Notes under the pieces: generated by a model
Database searches by the model: none
Told to the model about the DNA's origin: nothing
The model's input: only the letters and a program-made list of their open reading frames with translations
Assembly (NCBI GenBank): GCA_902494375.1
Contig: CABUTL010000075.1
Span: forward strand, 1-6,899
From: an uncultured Collinsella sp.
GTDB taxonomy: Bacteria; Actinomycetota; Coriobacteriia; Coriobacteriales; Coriobacteriaceae
Length of the DNA: 6,899 nucleotides
Direction: 5' to 3'
Part shown: piece by piece, positions 1 through 5,822 of the stretch
How the letters are laid out: every line of letters begins with the position of its first letter
Position numbering within the stretch: position 1 is the stretch's first letter
Position numbers and translations under genes: made by a program

Positions 1-1523
1 GCGTCAGTGGGCGCAGCCGCTGCGGGCGGGGGCGTCGGCGCAAGAAGCGGCGCCACGACACCAAACTGTTCGGTGGAAATGGTTGGCTCGTCGGCCTCGT
101 CCTGCCCTGCGGCCGCCGTGACCGGTTCGACAAACGCGCCTGCTGCGGGCTCGGCTTTCGGCTGCTCGGAGTCCACCGTATCGACCTCTGCGAGCACATC
201 GTCCTCGCGCTCCTCATCAATCAAAAGCGCCTCACGCGTTTGTGCGGCGGCGCTTCGAATGTGTCCCAGCTGACTCAAATCGATCTCGATCTTGACGGGC
301 TGGTGTGCGGCGTCCCACGAAAGCCATGCCACAATCTCGTCATCGATAATCTTGGCCAGATATTTGGGGACCTTTTCTTCCTTAAGGGGATGGGCGGGGT
401 CCAGCGCCAGGCGTAGGCGTTGGTCGCAGGCGCGCATCATTTCGCCGAGTTTGCTGCTCTTTTGCCTGCTGCCGTGGATACGCATGCACTCCCAAAAGCC
501 GTTTTGGCAACGGTAGATATGGATAGGATCCAGGCGGTATTCGCAGTCCTCGTGGCGCTCGGGCGCAAAGAATACGGCCGAGGCAAACATGGTGTAGGGC
601 ATGGCCGTCTCCTCCCCAAATAAGCTCGCCACGATGTCGGTCTTTCGGTGCGTGTCATAGTAGCGCGCCATACGGACATACACGGCGCACGCCACGTGGC
701 GCAGATCGCGGTGGTGGCTGCGGTCGAGCCGCGAGTTACTTAGGTTGTACGTGGAGAGGGCGTTGATGGCGGCTATGAGTCGCTCCTCGCGCACCTCATC
801 GGGCGGAAGGGGGAGCGTGGGCTCGGAGGTTTTGCGACGCTTAGGGGTCTGGCCGGACGGTGCCGGTGCTGGTACAAGGTCTCGTGCCGCGCGCCGCAGC
901 TCGATAAGGGCGTTATCGAACATGACGGTTTTAGAGTCACGAAGCAGCTTGGGGTCGAGCCCGTGGAACACGGCGTAATCCTGCAGCCACACGCGCGCAA
1001 ACCGGTCGATGCCGGGCTCGAAGGCGCGATAGACATTCCAAAAAGCCTTGATCTTGTTAAAACCATCGAGCGGGTCATCTACGCCAATGCCGCAAATCAG
1101 CTCATAGAGATACAGAAAGGCAAAGGACGTAGACGTTTCCTCGACGGTTCCGCGGCGCACTTGGGCACGCCAGGTAAAGTAGCCGCGCAACTGCCGGTCG
1201 CTCATGGCGTTGTAGGTGGGAAAGTACGACTTAAAGGTGCCGTTGTAGGGACAGTCATCCTCAAAGTCGGCCATCAGCAGGCCCTGGCGGTAAAAAAGCT
1301 CGGCTTCCGAAAGCCAGCGGCCCGCACCGCCCTTGGGGTCATCCTGCCAGCGCGATATCTCGCGCATTTTACGGTACTGGTCGGGGAGGAAATTCTGCAT
1401 CTGTCGGCCGGTTTTGAGAATCGGCTCGTCTGCGTAGATTTCGTTTGAGAAGCGGGCAGACTGATGGGTCCGGGCCTCGGCCATAATGCGCTCGATGAGC
1501 ATCTTGATGTCCTGGTCGGCCAC
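1..1523 (-). CDS. TerB-N domain protein, 3' end cut off by the window edge
   Basis: An open frame of 507 codons starts at a GTG (1523-1521) and runs without a stop past base 1, so the C-terminus is missing. Residues about 60-215 match what I know of the TerB_N domain found in large TerB-N/TerB-C proteins: W59, W70, the stretch YNGTFKSYFPTYNAMSDRQL (93-112), then GYFTWRAQVRRG (114-125) and an FLYLYELI segment (136-143). A basic, proline-rich linker follows (218-241). A second helical region leads to IDLSQLGHIRSAAAQTREAL (414-433), which resembles the entry to the TerB-C part. From about 438 the chain is acidic, then Ala/Pro-rich, and probably low in structure. There is no signal peptide or membrane segment, so it is likely cytosolic. 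The Ter-linked families have been proposed to act in stress and metal-related sensing, but no biochemical role is settled. The start is supported by a strong ribosome site five bases upstream. The gene lies downstream of the DUF554 gene on the same strand and probably has its own promoter. Confidence 0.85.
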   Translation of the reverse strand, partial: MADQDIKMLIERIMAEARTHQSARFSNEIYADEPILKTGRQMQNFLPDQYRKMREISRWQDDPKGGAGRWLSEAELFYRQGLLMADFEDDCPYNGTFKSYFPTYNAMSDRQLRGYFTWRAQVRRGTVEETSTSFAFLYLYELICGIGVDDPLDGFNKIKAFWNVYRAFEPGIDRFARVWLQDYAVFHGLDPKLLRDSKTVMFDNALIELRRAARDLVPAPAPSGQTPKRRKTSEPTLPLPPDEVREERLIAAINALSTYNLSNSRLDRSHHRDLRHVACAVYVRMARYYDTHRKTDIVASLFGEETAMPYTMFASAVFFAPERHEDCEYRLDPIHIYRCQNGFWECMRIHGSRQKSSKLGEMMRACDQRLRLALDPAHPLKEEKVPKYLAKIIDDEIVAWLSWDAAHQPVKIEIDLSQLGHIRSAAAQTREALLIDEEREDDVLAEVDTVDSEQPKAEPAAGAFVEPVTAAAGQDEADEPTISTEQFGVVAPLLAPTPPPAAAAPTD

Positions 1524-1528
1524 CGCTT

Positions 1529-1537
1529 CTCCTCTCC
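1529..1537 (-). promoter_or_regulatory. Ribosome binding site that fixes the GTG start of the TerB-N gene
   Basis: On the minus strand GGAGAGGAG is followed by AAGCG and then GTG. It offers two overlapping GGAG-type cores at good spacing. No ATG in the frame nearby has an equal site, so the GTG at 1523 is the best start. Confidence 0.75.
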
Positions 1538-1560
1538 TAACGCAGCTTCGGTGACCTCAT

Positions 1561-1569
1561 ATCATAGCA
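1561..1569 (-). promoter_or_regulatory. Candidate extended -10 promoter for the TerB-N gene
   Basis: The minus strand reads TGCTATGAT, an extended -10 (TGn followed by TATGAT, five of six consensus bases). No good -35 box sits 17 bases upstream, which is tolerated by extended -10 promoters. Transcription would start near 1554 and give a leader of about 30 bases before the GTG. The site lies between the DUF554 stop codon and the TerB-N gene, in line with separate transcription. Confidence 0.4.
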
Positions 1570-1611
1570 CAGCATCAAACAGGTGTTCGAGATACTGCTG
1601 CGTAGATAGAT

Positions 1612-2328
1612 TTAGAACAGGAGGGCGTAGATGACGGCGATGACGACGGAGGGAAGCATATTGGCCGTGCGGAAGGTCTGAGGACGGATGAGGTTGACGC
1701 CGACGCAGAAGATGAGAATGGAGCCTACGAGCGAAAGGCTGTCGAGGGCTGCTGTGGTCATGATGGGGGAGAGTGCGCCGGCAAACAGCGTGATCGTCCC
1801 CTGGAACACGGCGACGGGCAGGGCGGAGAAGATGCAGCCGCGGCCAAGCGAGGCCGTCATGGTGCAGACGATGATACAGTCCAGCGCTCCCTTGAGGGCG
1901 AGCGTGGACCAGTCGCCGAGCAGGCCGTCTTGGATTGATCCCACGATAGCCATGGCACCGATGCAGACGGTGAGTGAAGTCGAGACAAAAGCGTTGGTGA
2001 ACTCGTTATCGCCCTCACTGCCAGTCTTGCGCTTGAGCCATTCGCCAAGGTTCTCGATGGCGGCCTCCAAGTTGACGGCCTCGCCGATGAGCGAGCCGAG
2101 GGCGAACGAGACGATGAGCATGGTGGTGCCGGTGGTCGCTAGTGCCTTTCCATCGATGATGAGCATCTTTTGCATGGTGCCGCCCAGGCCGATAAACAGG
2201 ACGCACAGCCCCGATGCTTTCATGAGCGTGTCTTGGATGCGCGGTGTAATGAAGCGACCGCCCGCTAATCCCAAAAGACCGCCCGCAACTAAAAGCACAA
2301 CGTTGATGATTGTTCCCAAGCCCGGCAT
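1612..2328 (-). CDS. DUF554 family integral membrane protein
   Basis: This 238-residue protein belongs to the DUF554 family, which includes YdfK of Bacillus subtilis and YqgA of Escherichia coli and whose function is unknown. Family hallmarks visible are the N-terminal LGTIINV (4-10) with a glycine-rich first membrane segment, RIQDTLMKASGL, a GSLIGE stretch, the core CIGAMAIVGSIQDGL, and later ALDCIIV and VAVFQGTITLFAGAL. About six or seven hydrophobic segments span the whole length, with one longer hydrophilic loop (LGEWLKRKTGSEGDNEF) near the middle. The length is normal for the family. An in-frame ATG at 2397 would add 23 residues, but it has no ribosome site, and the added Cys-rich stretch is not family-like. 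The ATG at 2328 is preceded by GGGAGGG and begins exactly where the family does. The gene is on the same strand as the secreted-protein cluster upstream but separated from it by 118 bases, so co-transcription is uncertain. Confidence 0.9.
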   Translation of the reverse strand: MPGLGTIINVVLLVAGGLLGLAGGRFITPRIQDTLMKASGLCVLFIGLGGTMQKMLIIDGKALATTGTTMLIVSFALGSLIGEAVNLEAAIENLGEWLKRKTGSEGDNEFTNAFVSTSLTVCIGAMAIVGSIQDGLLGDWSTLALKGALDCIIVCTMTASLGRGCIFSALPVAVFQGTITLFAGALSPIMTTAALDSLSLVGSILIFCVGVNLIRPQTFRTANMLPSVVIAVIYALLF

Positions 2329-2331
2329 GAG

Positions 2332-2338
2332 CCCTCCC
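2332..2338 (-). promoter_or_regulatory. Ribosome binding site that decides the DUF554 start
   Basis: GGGAGGG on the minus strand lies three bases before the ATG at 2328. The spacing is a little short but the site is strong. The alternative upstream ATG at 2397 is preceded by AACGTATTAG, which has no purine-rich site. Confidence 0.65.
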
Positions 2339-2358
2339 GTATTGATGCCAACGTGGCA

Positions 2359-2367
2359 ATCGTAGCA
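2359..2367 (-). promoter_or_regulatory. Weak candidate extended -10 promoter for the DUF554 gene
   Basis: The minus strand reads TGCTACGAT (TGn plus TACGAT, four of six consensus bases) and would give a leader of about 24 bases. No convincing -35 box is seen. An A/T-rich patch, TTATATAACGTATTAG, lies farther upstream (about 2398-2413) and is an alternative. Low confidence. Confidence 0.22.
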
Positions 2368-2446
2368 GAACGAAATGCAAGGCACATCGCGACTCATCTA
2401 ATACGTTATATAAGTGGTGTTAGGAATGATGCGCAGCATTTAAGCC

Positions 2447-3877
2447 TCAGGTGGTTGTCGGGACATAGGGATAGTATTCAAAGCGCAGTGTCATAAGCCG
2501 CTGTGGGGATTCAATAGCCGCGGCGATGATATTGGCATCGCGGGCACGATCAAACCCTTCGAGTTCGATCTGATACGAGACGTCTTGCATAATGTCCAGA
2601 CGTCGCCAGGCTAGGAGTGTGTCACCATCGAATTCCAAGGTCTTGCCTCCGTCTGGAGCAACGGCGTACAGACGCAGCTTGGCGGTGGTTGCAGGGTCGA
2701 CAACCGTGACCTTTTTAATTTCGTTTCGAGTATTCTTGGCGCCCAACAAGGTGAGCAGTGTTGGGGCCACGACCTCGCCCGATGGCAAAAAGACGACTTC
2801 GATGGATTCAGGAAATGCGATGATAGCCGACTTGCGGACGGGCTGATTGGCGGCGGCAACTTCGATGTTCGCAGCGTCGATGACCTCCGTGTGGTCGAGC
2901 GCGGCAAGCACGCAGCAGTTACCTTCATCGATCTCTTGAGGATTAGCAAGCCCCAGACTGTCCGCGAGCTCGGGATCGTTTGGATCGGCAGCGGGCTCAT
3001 TCGGCGCTTCGAAAGAAGCTGGGACGCTGTTTGTCGGCGACGGCGTGTCGCCCGCACCTGCTTCTTTATCCGCGCTCTCTTCTTGTATGGTTGCGTTGAT
3101 GGGTTCGTCGTTTGGGGGGAGCGCCTTGGCGTCAAGCGCGGAGGGGAGAATTCCGATGGCTCCGGATCCGTTCCACTCCATTTCGAGAAGCGCCGGGTCG
3201 GCAAGAATGCGTTGCCTGCTTTGCGCGTGGGCATCGATTTCAATAGGGCCTGCCTCTATCCCTCGTGTAAGGCTGAGTGATCCGGCTGGCTTCTCGAAAT
3301 GAGCGTCTGTGTCTTTGGTGCTGACGGCGTAGAACAGCAGGGACGCTTCTCCCGCCGCGATGGCATCGGTACCGGCTTTGGTCAGCCGCAACGATGCCGT
3401 GAATGAGAGGGTGGGCTGCGCATCGTCTGCATTCGCGGCGGCGCAGCCCAGACATATACCGCCTCCTTTCTCGAAAAACGTACCGTCGAAGGCGACCTTC
3501 GCTCCGTTCGCCGAGTCATCGACCGAAGCGATGTCGATGCGCAGCTCTAAATTGCATGGATCGCCATCTGCATCGAGCACAACCGAGCGCCACGTGCAGA
3601 CGGCGCACCCCGCCTGGGAGCCGTTTGCCTTGTTCGAACGATTGATATCCACGACTATCGAGCCGTCCGTATTACGACGAAGGCATCCCGAGGTCGAGAT
3701 TGCGGCCTGTGCGATCGAAAAATGCTTGCACGCAATGGCGCTCGACGGATTTGGTGCGGAGCTTAGGGCTGCTGGTAAGGAGTCTGCCATGGCGGGAGTC
3801 GCCCAAGCGGCGACAGGCGTTCCGGTTGCGAGCGCGCCGCAGAGTGCGACGACGGGCAAAAGGTTCTTCGATGCCAT
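2447..3877 (-). CDS. Secreted 476-aa surface protein with cysteine pairs, family not recognised
   Basis: I do not recognise a named family. Residues 1-31 form a signal peptide (MASK, hydrophobic core, cleavage probably after AMA at 29-31). The mature chain has an N-terminal region (about 45-250) with cysteines at 50, 65, 91, 94, 108, 142 and 145, including two CxxC pairs (CAVC and CLGC), which suggests disulfides or metal binding outside the cell. A linker rich in Pro, Glu, Asp, Asn and Ala follows (about 255-318). A C-terminal region (about 320-473) contains CC at 321-322 and alternating hydrophobic and polar strands, and ends in LMTLRFEYYPYVP. This looks like a beta-sandwich and is broadly like the ending of the 199-aa neighbour. 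There is no C-terminal membrane segment or sorting motif, so it is either released or held by a partner. The ATG at 3877 has AAGGAG five bases upstream, and the gene begins 18 bases after the LAQTG gene, so it is the last gene of the operon. Confidence 0.8.
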   Translation of the reverse strand: MASKNLLPVVALCGALATGTPVAAWATPAMADSLPAALSSAPNPSSAIACKHFSIAQAAISTSGCLRRNTDGSIVVDINRSNKANGSQAGCAVCTWRSVVLDADGDPCNLELRIDIASVDDSANGAKVAFDGTFFEKGGGICLGCAAANADDAQPTLSFTASLRLTKAGTDAIAAGEASLLFYAVSTKDTDAHFEKPAGSLSLTRGIEAGPIEIDAHAQSRQRILADPALLEMEWNGSGAIGILPSALDAKALPPNDEPINATIQEESADKEAGAGDTPSPTNSVPASFEAPNEPAADPNDPELADSLGLANPQEIDEGNCCVLAALDHTEVIDAANIEVAAANQPVRKSAIIAFPESIEVVFLPSGEVVAPTLLTLLGAKNTRNEIKKVTVVDPATTAKLRLYAVAPDGGKTLEFDGDTLLAWRRLDIMQDVSYQIELEGFDRARDANIIAAAIESPQRLMTLRFEYYPYVPTTT

Positions 3878-3895
3878 GGGGTCTCCTTAGATAAT

Positions 3896-4177
3896 TTAGT
3901 GCGGCCTGTCCGTGTTTTGTTTCTGGCTGCGTTTGATGTGTAGACCGAGGCCGGCGGTTCCCGCGCCTGCTGCTGTGGCGCCTGCCGCCAAGAGCCATCG
4001 TCTGTCGCCTGTCTGCGCCAACGGTTCCTCGCGGTCGCCGCGGTCGAGCTCCGAGAGGTCGACCGTCACTTGTGTGGCGGCCTGCGCTTGTTCTTGCTGG
4101 GCAAAGGCCATGGCTGGCCCAAACGCTAGGATGCCGACGGCGGCGGCCAGGGCGACGGCCTTATGCCGTGTGCGCAC
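3896..4177 (-). CDS. Mini LAQTG-type sortase substrate, small cell-wall-anchored protein
   Basis: With the GTG start at 4177 the product is 93 residues. Residues 1-26 are a clear signal peptide (MRTRHK, hydrophobic Ala-rich core, cleavage after AFA). Residues 53-57 are LAQTG, followed by DRR, a hydrophobic Gly/Ala-rich span (61-81) and the basic tail KRSQK. This is the full layout of a sortase sorting signal, in the LAxTG form known for class E sortases of high-GC Gram-positives. Cleavage at LAQT/G would leave only about 30 outside residues (27-56), rich in Gln then acidic, so it can hardly be an adhesin alone and may be an anchor or adaptor. A TTG at 4207 in the same frame would add ten residues and has a weaker case, because the extra SPGRSSP stretch is atypical before the basic n-region. 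The GTG lies 17 bases inside the end of the upstream gene, which suggests translational coupling. Next gene: the 476-aa secreted protein. Confidence 0.8.
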   Translation of the reverse strand: MRTRHKAVALAAAVGILAFGPAMAFAQQEQAQAATQVTVDLSELDRGDREEPLAQTGDRRWLLAAGATAAGAGTAGLGLHIKRSQKQNTDRPH

Positions 4178-4760
4178 CGGGCTCGACCGTCCAGGTGATC
4201 GTTGCAACCTGATCGCCTTCGCCGGTTACGCGGAAGATGTCGCGCGTGACGCGGGCGACGTTTCCGCTTGTCTTGAGCTTAATTTTGTCCGTGCCGCCGG
4301 CAATGCCCTGGTAGCCCATGTCGAAGCCTGCATTCTTGGAAAGATCGAGGCCCGTCCCCTGCATTGCGGCGCTGGCGTTCTGGAGTGCGCCGTCGGGGCC
4401 GACCTTAAAGTCGATGGAGTTCTGCGCGGTTCCGGCCTTGGCGTCGGCGGCAATGGTCCAGGTGTTCATGGCGTCGATCTTCATGTTGGTGACATGGATG
4501 CCGTAGGCCGAATGATTGTCGATGGTGGTCGCGTCTTCAGAGGGGCCCTGAAGCGTGCCGTCGGCCTTGGCGACGAAGGGAATAACCGTCGGAACTTTGA
4601 ACTCAACGTTGTCGATCTCGGTCCTGACCATTACTTTCGTGGTTCCAACGCGCCCGGCTGCCATAGCTGGCGTCGGGGCGGCGCCCATTGCGAGCGCGAG
4701 CGCGAGCCCTGCGCCCACGACGAGCGCTCTGGCTCCGTTCATGTTCCTGGTGATGTCCAT
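4161..4760 (-). CDS. Secreted 199-aa protein with WxL-like C-terminal motif
   Basis: Residues 1-34 form a signal peptide (MNGAR, long Ala/Leu/Gly core, cleavage after AMA). The mature part of about 165 residues looks all-beta. FKVPTVIPFVAKADGTLQGP (54-73), then IDNHSAYGIHVTNMKID (80-96) and a first Trp at TWTI (100-103), follows a pattern I associate with small secreted surface proteins of Gram-positive gene clusters: a VPT strand, an ADG turn, then I-N-S-GI-V. The last residues read ATITWTVEPG (186-195), close to the distal TWTL motif of WxL domains, which bind cell wall without covalent attachment. The match is partial, so WxL-like is a tentative label. There is no membrane segment or sorting motif after the signal peptide. 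The ATG at 4760 has AAAGGA about six bases upstream. Its stop overlaps the start of the LAQTG gene. A GC hairpin lies in its leader and may set its level relative to the upstream genes. Confidence 0.8.
   Translation of the reverse strand: MDITRNMNGARALVVGAGLALALAMGAAPTPAMAAGRVGTTKVMVRTEIDNVEFKVPTVIPFVAKADGTLQGPSEDATTIDNHSAYGIHVTNMKIDAMNTWTIAADAKAGTAQNSIDFKVGPDGALQNASAAMQGTGLDLSKNAGFDMGYQGIAGGTDKIKLKTSGNVARVTRDIFRVTGEGDQVATITWTVEPGAHTA
4690..4707. repeat. GCGAGC hexamer repeated three times inside a signal-peptide coding region
   Basis: Three exact tandem copies of GCGAGC (plus strand) encode the repeated Ala-Leu pairs in the hydrophobic core of the 199-aa protein's signal peptide. Because the unit is six bases, a change in copy number would add or remove two residues and keep the frame. 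It may simply reflect the amino-acid repeat. Confidence 0.6.
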
Positions 4761-4780
4761 GGTCGTTCCTTTCTATTCGC

Positions 4781-4797
4781 CGCGGGCCGTCCCCGCG
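4781..4797 (-). promoter_or_regulatory. GC stem-loop in the leader of the WxL-like gene
   Basis: CGCGGG pairs perfectly with CCCGCG around a five-base loop. It lies in the 89-base gap between the 169-aa and 199-aa genes, 20 bases before the ATG at 4760. There is no U-run after it on the minus strand, so it is not a classic terminator. It could protect the 5' end of a processed message or reduce read-through, which would let the secreted proteins be made at a different level from the two upstream genes. Confidence 0.4.
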
Positions 4798-4849
4798 ATG
4801 ATTGGACGAATGCTGGTGAATTGCGTGCGGTGCCGCGTCGGCCGGAAAG

Positions 4850-5359
4850 CTAGTTCTCGGCTTGCTCAACCCGTACCTTGACACGTGTCGGATTGCCGTG
4901 GCTGTCGAGGGTCTTGGCATCGAGTGCCTGGATCTCGATGTACGCCTCGCCTTCTTTGATGTCGCCGGCGGGGCACGTCTCGATTGTCTTGCCGGTCTCG
5001 ACCACACCGGATTCGTACATGGTCTCGTCGTTTTGGATGACGCGGAATCGCTGGGGAAATTTATTGTCTTGGACGTTTTGCACGTTGACGCGCAGCTTGC
5101 CGTCCTCCTGCAACTGAGCGACCGGCGCGACCGAAATCGTCATCATGTTGTCGCGGACGATGGCGTCGAGCTCATCTTGGATTTCCTGGCGCGTTTTGCC
5201 CTCGGCCGTCGTAACCGAAGCGCCCGCCTCGGGTACGGGCTGCGACTGCCAAGCGTATAGTCCTACGGCGACAAAGGCGCAGACGATGGCCAGGCAGGCA
5301 ACGATGAGCTTCTTGTGATGCCCCAGGCCTGCAAAGTGGGGTGGCTTCTTCACGCTCAT
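4850..5359 (-). CDS. 169-aa single-pass membrane protein with an extracytoplasmic domain
   Basis: A short basic N-terminus (KK at 4-5, HHKK at 14-17) precedes one hydrophobic span (18-37). With no clear cleavage site after it, this looks like an uncleaved membrane anchor with the rest outside. The outside part has a helical stretch (about 55-70, EGKTRQEIQDELDAIV), then a beta-rich domain: KLRVNVQNVQDNKFPQRFRV, ETMYESGVVETGKTIE, EGEAYIEIQALDAKTLD and a closing TRVKVRVEQ strand. The pattern (an outside strand with VNV, an FxV strand, then YES-V--G-IE) resembles small membrane-anchored proteins I have seen beside secreted surface proteins in other Gram-positive clusters, which have no known function. 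It could be an assembly factor or docking protein for the secreted partners. The ATG overlaps the stop of the 98-aa gene in an ATGA, and AAGGA lies about six bases upstream. Confidence 0.8.
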   Translation of the reverse strand: MSVKKPPHFAGLGHHKKLIVACLAIVCAFVAVGLYAWQSQPVPEAGASVTTAEGKTRQEIQDELDAIVRDNMMTISVAPVAQLQEDGKLRVNVQNVQDNKFPQRFRVIQNDETMYESGVVETGKTIETCPAGDIKEGEAYIEIQALDAKTLDSHGNPTRVKVRVEQAEN

Positions 5360-5652
5360 GCGGCATCCTTGGCGGTATAGACACGCGCAAAGGTGGACGG
5401 ATCCGCTCCAAAGAGCATGTGAAGCATCAGGCGGCGCGAGTAGACGAGCTCTTCGAAGTCGGGAGGGAGCTCGATGTCGTGGATATGCGCGATGTGGTGG
5501 GCGAGCGCCGAGAACGACTCGGGGTCGCAGATCACATCGGTGGTAACGTGGTAGACCGCCGTATCGGGGAATGCCTCTTCGTCGAAAGGCAGGAGATGGG
5601 GATCGTCGTCGACTTCGATGGCGATGCCGTACTGGGGCCAGTAATATGCCAT
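5356..5652 (-). CDS. 98-aa cytosolic protein, first gene of the surface operon
   Basis: Not firmly recognised. The ATG at 5652 has an excellent ribosome site (AGGGAGG, five bases upstream), and the stop overlaps the start of the 169-aa gene by ATGA, so this is a real, coupled gene. There is no signal peptide or membrane segment. The start YYWPQYGIAIEVDDDPH (4-20), then a strand with YHVTTDV, then DPESFSALAHHIAHIH, recalls the core of DUF559/Vsr-like nuclease-fold proteins: a strand with AIE-D--H, then a V-VT strand and a closing helix. That would be a shortened or derived version, since the catalytic set is not complete in what I can see. The protein is acidic and His-rich toward the C-terminus (HHIAHIHD). 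Alternatively it is an unrelated small family, perhaps a regulator of the surface genes. A perfect inverted repeat lies just upstream of its ribosome site. Confidence 0.7.
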   Translation of the reverse strand: MAYYWPQYGIAIEVDDDPHLLPFDEEAFPDTAVYHVTTDVICDPESFSALAHHIAHIHDIELPPDFEELVYSRRLMLHMLFGADPSTFARVYTAKDAA

Positions 5653-5673
5653 GGGAACCTCCCTGCTTCTGGG

Positions 5674-5697
5674 GCCAAAACTTCTATCGGTTTTGGC
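5674..5697. promoter_or_regulatory. Perfect inverted repeat upstream of the 98-aa gene, operator or leader hairpin
   Basis: GCCAAAAC and GTTTTGGC form a perfect 8-base inverted repeat around an 8-base spacer (TTCTATCG), 21 bases before the ATG at 5652. As DNA it fits a dimeric repressor site. As RNA on the minus strand it would make a hairpin directly in front of the ribosome site. There is no U-run after it, so it is not an ordinary terminator. Confidence 0.5.
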
Positions 5698-5726
5698 TGT
5701 CGACGCCGACCGTATCAGCCGCTACT

Positions 5727-5744
5727 TGACCAATTTCTGACCAA
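5727..5744. repeat. Two TGACCAA direct repeats spaced 11 bases
   Basis: TGACCAA occurs at 5727 and again at 5738, one helical turn apart, followed by a degenerate third copy (TGACGGA) at 5750. Such spacing places the copies on one DNA face, as in tandem activator or response-regulator sites. The location is upstream of the surface operon on one side and the oxidase gene on the other. Confidence 0.4.
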
Positions 5745-5803
5745 ATGCTTGACGGATTGGCGTTTCCGCAGGTAAAAGGCGGCAAAAAATACTTCAACTT
5801 TTT

Positions 5804-5822
5804 TCGAGCGACAATCGAGCGA
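5804..5822. repeat. Two TCGAGCGA direct repeats spaced 11 bases
   Basis: The 8-mer TCGAGCGA appears at 5804 and 5815 with three bases between copies, again an 11-base period. It lies just after an A-run/T-run block (AAAAAA ... TTTTTT, 5784-5804) that may be bent. It could be a regulator site for either divergent gene. Confidence 0.4.

Noticed and set aside
963..1448. A 161-codon open frame on the plus strand
   Set aside because: It is antisense to the TerB-N gene, whose frame carries conserved motifs throughout this span.
1688..2365. A 225-codon open frame on the plus strand
   Set aside because: It is the mirror of the DUF554 gene; its Ser/Pro/Met-rich translation shows no family features.
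2424..2443. Near-palindrome AATGATGCGCAGCATT after the 476-aa gene as a terminator
   Set aside because: It has a mismatch, essentially no loop and no U-run on the minus strand, so it does not fit a terminator.
3912..4853. A 313-codon open frame on the plus strand across the LAQTG and WxL-like genes
   Set aside because: It is antisense to two genes with clear signal peptides and ribosome sites, has no recognisable domain, and is typical of frames opened by high-GC codon bias.
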